From Bacillota bacterium (GTDB lineage Bacteria > Bacillota > Clostridia > Lachnospirales > Lachnospiraceae), in assembly GCA_023387655.1 (NCBI GenBank), contig JAEWHR010000180.1:1-19691 (forward strand): DNA of 19,691 nt. Reading direction: 5' to 3'. Numbering within the stretch: position 1 is the stretch's first letter; each line of letters opens with the position of its first letter. The notes beneath the pieces are model-generated. The model saw only the letters and a program-made list of their open reading frames with translations, ran no database searches and was not told where the DNA came from. Below are positions 6,553 to 13,141 of this stretch, one piece after another. Position numbers and translations under genes: made by a program.

Positions 6553-7698
6553 CTATGAATAAAGATGATACTTTACTTTTTTTTGCTTAAACTTTTCTAG
6601 TTGAATCTGATTTTTTTCTAAGATTTCATTACTATTCCAGCTCTCGTCTTCAAATATACTACTACCTGCAAGTAGACTGATAAAAGGTTTTTTACCCGCG
6701 GAAACAGGCTCTAAAAAGGAAAAGTTCTCAGGAAACAGATTTCTAATTGCTTCTAATACCACAAGACCTGTTTTATAGCTTTCGAAACTATGATAATCCG
6801 TCACATGAATATGGACTCCTTGGCAAAACTCCCCTTTGTGTTTTGAACTGGTTGGTGTAAAGTATGCCGGTGTAAATGCAACTCCTAGCATGTTCCTAGT
6901 TCTTAGATAAGTGAGTAATCGTCTGGATTCAATATATGGTGCACCGATGATTTCAAACGGACAAGAAGTTCCTCTTCCTTCTGAGACATTGGTACCTTCA
7001 AACAGACAAGTTCCGGTATACAAAAGAGCAGTATCGAATCTTGGCATCCCTAAGCTTGGCATGATAAAAGTCTGTTTCGTCTCTGGTAAGAGGGCGTTTC
7101 TATTTAAACCAGAGCATGGAATAATGGTTAGCTTACAACCAAGCTTTTCTTCTTCATTTACCATACTAGCAAGCTCTCCAATCGTTAAACCATAACGGGT
7201 GGCAATTGGATATGCTCCAACAAAGCTTTTAAATTCCGGTTCCAGCACATTTCCCTCGATGATATCTCCTCCAAGCGGATTTGGCCTATCCAATATGATT
7301 AGTTCTTTCTCAAACTTCGCACAATCCTCCATGGCATAAATCATGGTTGAGATAAAGGTATAATAGCGAACCCCGAGATCTTGGATATCATAAACTATGG
7401 CATCTACCTTCTCTAGCATCTCTTTCGTAAACCGTTTGGAATCCTCTCGGTAGAGGCTATAAACAGGTAATCCTGTTTCCTCGTCAATATAAGTTGCAAC
7501 CGTCTGCCCGGCATCCTTATCCCCTCTGACCCCATGCTCTGGCGCAAACAAAGCAGTAATGTGATACCTTTCGTTCAAAATATCTATGGTTGAATTAAAA
7601 TTATTATCGACTCCGGATATGGAAGTAATCAAACCTAAACGCTTATTTTTAAAAGTAGTATCATAGGACCTTACATTATCTATTCCTTTTAAAATCAT
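6553..7698 (-). CDS. namZ: Exo-beta-N-acetylmuramidase, GH171 (DUF1343)
   Basis: A 381-residue protein covering the whole DUF1343 domain, whose characterised members (NamZ, Bacillus subtilis YbbC) release MurNAc from the non-reducing ends of peptidoglycan glycans such as MurNAc-GlcNAc. Family features seen are LGLITSISGVD near residues 22-32, the conserved TALFAPEHGVRGD at about 48-60, YDIQDLGVRYYTFISTM near 105-121, and ILDRPNPLGG near 135-144. There is no signal peptide (MILKGIDNVRSYDTTF), whereas the Bacillus enzyme is secreted, so a cytoplasmic role on imported disaccharides is inferred. The AAAGGAG site is 13 nt from the ATG, which is rather far, and there is no in-frame alternative start closer to it. 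It is first in the namZ-nagZ-murK-glmA order. Confidence 0.88.
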   Translation of the reverse strand: MILKGIDNVRSYDTTFKNKRLGLITSISGVDNNFNSTIDILNERYHITALFAPEHGVRGDKDAGQTVATYIDEETGLPVYSLYREDSKRFTKEMLEKVDAIVYDIQDLGVRYYTFISTMIYAMEDCAKFEKELIILDRPNPLGGDIIEGNVLEPEFKSFVGAYPIATRYGLTIGELASMVNEEEKLGCKLTIIPCSGLNRNALLPETKQTFIMPSLGMPRFDTALLYTGTCLFEGTNVSEGRGTSCPFEIIGAPYIESRRLLTYLRTRNMLGVAFTPAYFTPTSSKHKGEFCQGVHIHVTDYHSFESYKTGLVVLEAIRNLFPENFSFLEPVSAGKKPFISLLAGSSIFEDESWNSNEILEKNQIQLEKFKQKKVKYHLYS

Positions 7699-7745
7699 AG
7701 TATATTGACAACTCCTTTTTTTTATAGTTAAATAGTTACATGATA

Positions 7746-7761
7746 TTCATTATATAATGAA
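7746..7761. promoter_or_regulatory. Perfect 16-bp palindrome overlapping the probable namZ promoter
   Basis: TTCATTATATAATGAA is self-complementary and contains a TATAAT on the minus strand at 7754-7749, suitable as the -10 box for namZ (start 7698). The -35 region is weak (TTTTAT at 7777-7772). An operator overlapping a -10 box would give repression, and the divergent murR product is the obvious candidate regulator. The rest of the 363-bp gap (7699-8061) is AT-rich. It holds another TATAAT at 7855-7860 on plus without a good -35, an AAAACGTTTT palindrome (8001-8010, possibly cre-like), and TTGAAA/TTTCAA half-sites near 7973-8014. No convincing anmK promoter was found. Confidence 0.5.
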
Positions 7762-8061
7762 ATTAAATTACATAAAACAAAGATACCTTTATTAAAACGA
7801 TATTATTAATACAAGTGATTTTAATTCAACTGATCTTTATTAATATCATGTTTATATAATATAGCTATTTAATGAATCAGTGTTATGATCAAATCAATGT
7901 AATGTGTCGCTAATCATAGAACTGTACCATGTTAGGATAATTCTTAATGAAGCTTTTACAAGCAGTATTCCATTTGAAAGCTGTGTCATTTCAAGTAATA
8001 AAACGTTTTGAAAAAATCAATGCTTTAACACCTAAAACAAATCCGAAAGGAACATACGACC

Positions 8062-9252
8062 ATGAACCAACTTGTAAATTTAGTAAATAAGCAAGAAAGA
8101 TTAGTTATTGGTTTAATGAGTGGAACCTGTACCGATGGTATTGATGCTGCGCTCGTAAAGATAAGTGGTACCGGAATACATACGAAAGTTCAATTAATTG
8201 ACTTTATTACAATCCCATATGAAAATGAGTTACGCACAAAGTTACTACAGATTGCTTCTGGTAACTATGGCGGTAGTTATGAAATCAGTAAAATGAACTT
8301 TTTGATTGGTAAACTATCTGCAGATGCTTGCTTATCTGTATGTAAAAAAGCAATGATATCACCTTCAATGGTAGATTTTATTGGCAGTCATGGACATACG
8401 ATTTATCACCAACCAGTCGAAGAAGAGTATATTGGCCAGAAAATCACCTCTACTCTACAGATTGGAGAAGCTGCCGTAATAAGTGAAAATATGAAGTGTC
8501 CTGTCGTAGCTGATTTTCGCGTTCGCGATATAGCAGCTGGGGGACTTGGAGCTCCATTGGTTCCCTACTCAGAATTCTTACTATACAGTGAATCCGGTCA
8601 AAACGTTGCACTGCAAAATATCGGTGGTATAGGTAATATAACGTTCTTACCTGCAAGCGGTGATATAAAGCATACCCTAGCCTTTGATACTGGCCCAGGA
8701 AATATGATTATCGACTCCTTAGTATCGATCTATACAAATATGCAGCAAACCTATGATGACGGTGGAAAAATCGCTGCAAGCGGTACAGTTCATGCAAAGC
8801 TCTTGGAATGGTTATTGAATGACCCTTATATCTATGCCAAACCTCCAAAAACTACCGGCAGAGAATACTACGGTACCAATTTTGTTGAGAAACTTTGTGA
8901 AAAGGCAGCCTCCTATCAGTTATCTTATCCTGATATCATAGCAACAGCAACGATGTTTACCGCGAAAGCAATTGAAATCAATGTATTGCAGAATCTTCCT
9001 AACAATTTACTTCCTGATAAACTGATTGTTGGGGGAGGCGGCAGTCAAAATAATACTTTAATGAAATTCCTCACCGAGTGTCTTCCAATGTGTGAAGTAA
9101 TGACCAATGAAGACATCGGTTTTAATAGCAATGCAAAAGAAGCGGTTGCTTTTGCCATCTTAGCTAATGAAACAATCTTTGGTAATACCAATAACGTTCC
9201 ATCCGCAACGGGTGCCAACCATGGGGTTGTAATGGGAAAAATAACAATATAA
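8062..9252 (+). CDS. anmK: Anhydro-N-acetylmuramic acid kinase
   Basis: A 396-residue kinase that opens 1,6-anhydroMurNAc and phosphorylates it to MurNAc-6-phosphate with ATP. The family's ATP-site motif GLMSGTCTDGIDAAL is at residues 17-31 (usual form GLMSGTSxDGxD), with SHGHTIYH at 109-116, VADFRVRDIAAGGLGAPLVP at 149-168, NIGGIGN at 186-192, FDTGPGNMIID at 208-218 and VGGGGSQN near 325-332. The length is slightly above the usual 370 or so. AAAGGA lies 10 nt before the ATG. It is the first gene of a plus-strand pair with murR, divergent from namZ. Its product converges with that of MurK on MurQ, so cells could use both free and anhydro forms of muramic acid. Confidence 0.93.
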   Translation: MNQLVNLVNKQERLVIGLMSGTCTDGIDAALVKISGTGIHTKVQLIDFITIPYENELRTKLLQIASGNYGGSYEISKMNFLIGKLSADACLSVCKKAMISPSMVDFIGSHGHTIYHQPVEEEYIGQKITSTLQIGEAAVISENMKCPVVADFRVRDIAAGGLGAPLVPYSEFLLYSESGQNVALQNIGGIGNITFLPASGDIKHTLAFDTGPGNMIIDSLVSIYTNMQQTYDDGGKIAASGTVHAKLLEWLLNDPYIYAKPPKTTGREYYGTNFVEKLCEKAASYQLSYPDIIATATMFTAKAIEINVLQNLPNNLLPDKLIVGGGGSQNNTLMKFLTECLPMCEVMTNEDIGFNSNAKEAVAFAILANETIFGNTNNVPSATGANHGVVMGKITI

Positions 9253-9309
9253 AGTAAACAGTTTTCTATCATTTTTGTAAGGTGTAAAAGCACCCAAATG
9301 GAGGTTACT

Positions 9310-10167
9310 ATGACTAATATCGAAATCAAAACTAGGAGTATCATGGATTCTCTTAATAATTCTGAAAGAAAAGTAGCTACGTACTTTCTAAATAACATTG
9401 AAAATATTTTCTCGATACCAATTGCACGCCTTGCAGAGGAATCTGGTGTCAGCCAAGTTACCTGGATTCGCTTTTGTAAAGCAATCGGGTTTGATGGTTT
9501 AAAAGACTTAAAAAAGAGTCTTTTTATTGAATTAAACAGCTCCACGTCGGAAGTGAATGATACTTCCGACTTCTCCGATATCAAGAAACACAGTACATTA
9601 GAACAAATGTGTAACACCATCCGTAATACAACGCTTCAGGCAGTCGAAGATACTATGAAGTTAATTGATTATGATACTTTAAAAAAAGTTGTCTCCATTC
9701 TATCCAAAGCTTCCTGTATTAAGTTATTTGGTGTTGGTGCCTCTGCTTTGGTAGCGGATGATTTTTGTAAAAAGCTTCTTCGAATCAACAAAAATGTAAC
9801 CTTTAGCTATGATATGCACACTCAGTTAACCTATGGTGCAAATGCACGTCCAGAAGATGTAGCAGTTATATTTTCTTATTCTGGTACAACCAAGGAAATG
9901 CTTGAAATTATGGACCTAGCAAAAAAATCGAATTGTCCTACCATAGCAATCACGAAGTATACCAAAAGTCCTCTGGTCGCTAGTGCTGACTACTCCGTTT
10001 ATATTTCAGCTCCAGAAATTAATTACCGAAGCGGTGCTATGAGTAGTCGTATCGCACAGTTAACCATCGTTGATTTACTCTTTACCAGCCTTGCAAATAA
10101 AAATTATAATTCTGTTGAAAAGTATCTGGAAAAGAGTTCGGAAGTGTGCCGAAGCCACAGGGTCTAG
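9310..10167 (+). CDS. murR: RpiR-family transcriptional regulator with SIS domain, MurR-like
   Basis: The start is placed at the ATG at 9310 (MTNIEIKTRSIMD, 285 residues), because GGAGG at 9300-9304 is five bases upstream. The ATG at 9298 lies partly within this ribosome site and has none of its own. The N-terminal RpiR helix-turn-helix domain covers about residues 1-80 (NNSERKVATYFLNN, then IARLAEESGVSQVTWIRFCKAIG). A C-terminal SIS sugar-phosphate-binding domain covers about 115-260 (IKLFGVGAS, VAVIFSYSGTTKEML, AITKY). MurR of Escherichia coli represses MurNAc genes and responds to MurNAc-6-phosphate. Here the gene lies 57 bp after anmK and faces murQ, so the same ligand is likely. RpiR is certain; MurR is inferred from context. 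Confidence 0.82.
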   Translation: MTNIEIKTRSIMDSLNNSERKVATYFLNNIENIFSIPIARLAEESGVSQVTWIRFCKAIGFDGLKDLKKSLFIELNSSTSEVNDTSDFSDIKKHSTLEQMCNTIRNTTLQAVEDTMKLIDYDTLKKVVSILSKASCIKLFGVGASALVADDFCKKLLRINKNVTFSYDMHTQLTYGANARPEDVAVIFSYSGTTKEMLEIMDLAKKSNCPTIAITKYTKSPLVASADYSVYISAPEINYRSGAMSSRIAQLTIVDLLFTSLANKNYNSVEKYLEKSSEVCRSHRV

Positions 10168-10220
10168 TTTATAAATAAAGAGCGTTTTACACACTTAAAA
10201 ACATATCTTCTCAGTAGACT

Positions 10221-10278
10221 GGAGTTTGTGCCAAGGACACACAGGCACAAACTTCTGATTGAAAGAATTTTCTTTCAA
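10221..10278. other. Two adjacent hairpins between convergent murR and murQ
   Basis: Hairpin 1: 12 bp including one G-U (10221-10232 with 10244-10255, core AGTTTGTGCC/GGCACAAACT) with an 11-nt loop. Hairpin 2: TTGAAAGAA-TT-TTCTTTCAA at 10259-10278, a perfect 9+2+9 palindrome. Both lie in the 153-bp gap between converging genes, where transcription should end, but neither has a proper T-run on either strand. They may be non-canonical terminators or mRNA 3'-end stabilisers. Confidence 0.55.
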
Positions 10279-10320
10279 ACTTAGCTAGATTCGTACTACT
10301 TGCAGTATATATGCATAGGT

Positions 10321-11214
10321 TTATGAAATTAAATTTGATATATGTCCATTCGCCTTGTTGATTGCTTCTTCTGCTTTGGCTGCAGTTAGATTGCATTTTA
10401 GCATGACAATTGCAGTTTTAGCAGAAAAATCACAAGCTTCTAAGGTTTCTCTTGCAATAGAATCATCCGCTCCTGTTATTGTTCTTACAATCATAACTGC
10501 TCGTTCTACTAATTTCTCATTGGTAGCTTTTAAGTCTACCATTAAGTTTCCATATACTTTTCCAAGCTTAATCATAACCGTAGTACTAAGCATATTTAAA
10601 ACCATTTTTTGTGCAGTACCGCTTTTTAGTCTAGTGGAACCAGTAATAACTTCCGGACCGGTCTGAAGGGTGATTGCTACATCCGTGATCGCAATTAGCG
10701 GTGAGTTCGTACTGCAAGTTACACTTATAGTCCTTGCGCTAATACTTTTTGCATAAGATACAGCTCCTATTACATATGGAGTTCTTCCACTTGCTGCAAT
10801 ACCTACCAAAATATCATTTTCAGAAAATCCGATTGCTTTTAAATCTTCTGCCCCTAGTTCCTGATTATCTTCCGCACCCTCTACGGCTTTTACAAATGCC
10901 ATAACTCCGCCTGCAATCAGCGCCTGAACCAATTCAGGATCCGTTCCAAAGGTAGGAGGACATTCAACGGCGTCAAGAATTCCAAGTCTCCCAGAAGTCC
11001 CGCATCCAATATAAATTAATCTGCCGCCTGCAGCCATCTGATTATAAATTAAATCGACTGCTTCCTTGATATGTTCTAATTCTTTTTCTACCGCATATGC
11101 TACTTTTTTATCTTCATCGTTCATTAGTTTTAGGACTTCCAATGTAGAAAGAATGTCGATATTTTTAGTTCGTTCATTTTTTTGTTCGGTATCTAATATA
11201 TTTAATTCAACCAT
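10321..11214 (-). CDS. murQ: N-acetylmuramic acid 6-phosphate etherase
   Basis: A 297-residue SIS-domain lyase that cleaves the D-lactyl ether of MurNAc-6-phosphate to give GlcNAc-6-phosphate and D-lactate. It has the family features NERTKNIDILSTLEVLKLMN near residues 13-32, GCGTSGRLGILDAVECPPTFG at 70-90 (E84 corresponds to the catalytic glutamate), GIAASGRTPYVIGA (SIS), and TGSTRLKSGTAQKMVLNMLST. The C-terminal part has the UBA-like three-helix end found in MurQ. An AGAGG ribosome site lies before the ATG at 11214. It begins 21 nt after the second importer permease gene, in the same direction, so it is the last gene of the importer operon. This is the strongest link between the importer and muramic acid. 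Confidence 0.95.
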   Translation of the reverse strand: MVELNILDTEQKNERTKNIDILSTLEVLKLMNDEDKKVAYAVEKELEHIKEAVDLIYNQMAAGGRLIYIGCGTSGRLGILDAVECPPTFGTDPELVQALIAGGVMAFVKAVEGAEDNQELGAEDLKAIGFSENDILVGIAASGRTPYVIGAVSYAKSISARTISVTCSTNSPLIAITDVAITLQTGPEVITGSTRLKSGTAQKMVLNMLSTTVMIKLGKVYGNLMVDLKATNEKLVERAVMIVRTITGADDSIARETLEACDFSAKTAIVMLKCNLTAAKAEEAINKANGHISNLIS

Positions 11215-11235
11215 AGTCTTTACCTCTCTATTTCA

Positions 11236-12105
11236 TCAGCCCTTAACGGAACCAACAGTAAGTCCTTTCACAAAATACTTCTGTAAAAATGGATATAAAA
11301 CAATAATTGGTAACGTGGAGGTAATGATAACTGCTGATTTTATGGATATCGCAATTGTTGCTTTATCTGCTGATCCTGCAGCATCACCTACCATTGTAGT
11401 TCCATTCACAATATTCCTTAAAAATAACATTACTGGGAACTGTTTTGTATCTAAGTAAATTAAACCGTTAAACCAATCATTCCAGAAAAATACTGCCGTA
11501 TATAGGCCAATCGTAGCTAATGCTGCCTTGGAAAGTGGAACAACGATTTTTCTTAATACCCCAAAATAACTTAACCCATCAATCAGTGCTGCTTCTTCGA
11601 TTTCAACTGGAAGGGATTTAAAGAAATTTATTAATATAATTAAATTAAACTGGTTGATAGCAAATGGTAGTAACATTGCAAATCTTGTTCCTGTTAACCC
11701 TAAATTGGATATCAGTAAATAATTTGGAATCAAACCGCCAGAAAAAAACATGGAGAACACAACGATTTTCATAGCTAGCTTTTGTCCAAATAAATTAGGT
11801 TTTGATAATGGATAAGCAAATAATGTAGTCATAATCAGGGAAATTAATGTTCCTACTCCGGTGTAAAAGATGGTATTTCCATAAGCCCTAAAGAAGTTAG
11901 GATATGTAAATATTTGCTTATATGCTTCAAAATTAATCCCTACTGGTATAAGAGAAACTTTATTATTCACGATTGCCTTCGGATCAGAAAGTGATACCGC
12001 AAGCATATAGATAAATGGCACTAAACATACCAAGAGCACAAGAATCATAATGAAATAGATAATTGCGTCGAATATGATATTGCCTTTTGTACGATATTTT
12101 TTCAA
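11236..12105 (-). CDS. Carbohydrate ABC importer permease, YtcP/LplC type
   Basis: The start is placed at TTG 12105 (LKKYRTKGN, 289 residues), with AGGAGG six bases upstream. An in-frame ATG at 12129 lies upstream of that site and would overlap the previous gene, so it is less likely. Six hydrophobic segments are visible, beginning with the long one at about residues 10-35. The MalG-type cytoplasmic coupling motif EEAALIDGLSYFGVLRKIVVP (EAA loop) lies near residues 185-205, and the protein ends GLTVGSVKG, as is usual for this family. It pairs with the upstream LplB-type permease to form the channel. The gene sits 10 nt after that permease and 21 nt before murQ. Confidence 0.88.
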   Translation of the reverse strand: MKKYRTKGNIIFDAIIYFIMILVLLVCLVPFIYMLAVSLSDPKAIVNNKVSLIPVGINFEAYKQIFTYPNFFRAYGNTIFYTGVGTLISLIMTTLFAYPLSKPNLFGQKLAMKIVVFSMFFSGGLIPNYLLISNLGLTGTRFAMLLPFAINQFNLIILINFFKSLPVEIEEAALIDGLSYFGVLRKIVVPLSKAALATIGLYTAVFFWNDWFNGLIYLDTKQFPVMLFLRNIVNGTTMVGDAAGSADKATIAISIKSAVIITSTLPIIVLYPFLQKYFVKGLTVGSVKG

Positions 12106-12115
12106 GGGGCACCTC

Positions 12116-13072
12116 CTAATAGATTCCATCTCCGGTAAACTTCTTACTTAATGTATTGGAAGTAGAAACTAAAACTACTCCAATAATTCCGCTAAATAAT
12201 CCGATCGCTGTTGCGTAGGAATAATTCTGATTCGCAAGGCCAGTACGATAAACTAAAGTATCTATAATATCACTTACTTTTGAATTGGAAGGTGTATACA
12301 TTAATAAGACCTTTTCAAATCCAAGACTTAACATACGTCCAACATTTAAGATAAGCATTACCATGATGGTAGGAAGAATGGATGGAATCGTTACATGGAT
12401 AATCTGTTTTAATCGATTTGCTCCATCAATTTGAGCTGCTTCAAATAAATCAGCACTGATTCCAGTAATTGCAGCCAAGTAGATGATTGCTGTCCATCCG
12501 GTAAATTGCCAAGTGTCTGTTAATACATAAAGCCATCGAAAATACTGTGGTTCATTCATAAAATAGATTGACTCCATCCCAAAAACGTTATGTAAAAAAT
12601 GATTTAATAATCCAGAACTTGGGGAAAGTATTTCTCCTAAGATTGCTATAACAACAATAGTTGATATAAATCTTGGCATATAGGAAACGGTTTGCACAAC
12701 TTTCTTAAACCTTACGTTTCTCACTTCATTTAATAGGATAGCAAAAAGGATAGGAATCGGAAAATTAATAATCAGATTCATAAATGATATCGTAAATGTA
12801 TTGCGAAAAGCTCTCCAAAAAGCCGGATCCTTCATAAATGTCTCAAAATATCTAAACCCAACCCAACTAACCCCATAAGGTCCCATACCAGGACGATAAC
12901 GACGAAATGCTAAAATATTACCGAACATCGGTATATACTTAAATACGATAAAATATATGATTGGCAACGCCATCATCCCATAAAGTTGCCAGTACCGACG
13001 TAGATGTCTTTGCTTATTGCCTCTTAACTTAGGTACCTGCGCTTGTTTACTTTTCTTTTTTTCTAAGGACAT
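12116..13072 (-). CDS. Carbohydrate ABC importer permease, LplB type
   Basis: A 318-residue MalF-type permease. A basic cytoplasmic N-terminus of about 25 residues (MSLEKKKSKQAQVPKLR) leads into the first membrane span (LYGMMALPIIYFIVF), followed by YIPMFGNILAFRRY, typical of the LplB/YtpQ-type importers common in Lachnospiraceae and Paenibacillus. The EAA-loop equivalent FEAAQIDGANRLKQIIHVTIP is near residues 212-232. GGGAGG lies six bases before the ATG. It is downstream of the binding-protein gene, separated by 69 nt carrying a strong hairpin. No ATPase gene is in the operon, so a shared MsmX/MsmK-type ATPase encoded elsewhere is expected. Confidence 0.88.
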   Translation of the reverse strand: MSLEKKKSKQAQVPKLRGNKQRHLRRYWQLYGMMALPIIYFIVFKYIPMFGNILAFRRYRPGMGPYGVSWVGFRYFETFMKDPAFWRAFRNTFTISFMNLIINFPIPILFAILLNEVRNVRFKKVVQTVSYMPRFISTIVVIAILGEILSPSSGLLNHFLHNVFGMESIYFMNEPQYFRWLYVLTDTWQFTGWTAIIYLAAITGISADLFEAAQIDGANRLKQIIHVTIPSILPTIMVMLILNVGRMLSLGFEKVLLMYTPSNSKVSDIIDTLVYRTGLANQNYSYATAIGLFSGIIGVVLVSTSNTLSKKFTGDGIY

Positions 13073-13095
13073 ATAAAACCTCCCAACTTTTATAA

Positions 13096-13127
13096 AAGGC
13101 TACCCTTAAGCTCAAAAGGGTAGCCTT
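13096..13127 (-). terminator. Strong hairpin between the binding-protein and permease genes
   Basis: A perfect 12-bp stem (13096-13107 with 13116-13127, AAGGCTACCCTT) with an 8-nt loop. On the minus strand it starts 14 nt after the binding-protein stop. The following TTATAAAAG is only weakly T-rich, so it is likely a partial terminator or a 3' stabiliser that leaves binding-protein mRNA in excess over permease mRNA, a common arrangement in importer operons. Confidence 0.7.
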
Positions 13128-13141
13128 AGTATTATGAAAGC

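Noticed and set aside
8001..8010. Catabolite-responsive element (cre) upstream of anmK
   Set aside because: AAAACGTTTT fits only the central part of a cre consensus and its position relative to a promoter is unknown, so it is mentioned but not called.
9045..9620. Minus-strand ORF of 191 codons across anmK and murR
   Set aside because: It lies antisense to two well-supported genes and its residue pattern is that of an antisense frame.
10211..10396. Minus-strand ORF of 61 codons at the murQ end
   Set aside because: It runs through the intergenic hairpins and overlaps murQ in another frame; there is no ribosome site.
11066..11458. Plus-strand ORF of 130 codons over murQ and a permease
   Set aside because: It lies antisense to conserved genes, with no ribosome site and no recognisable domain.
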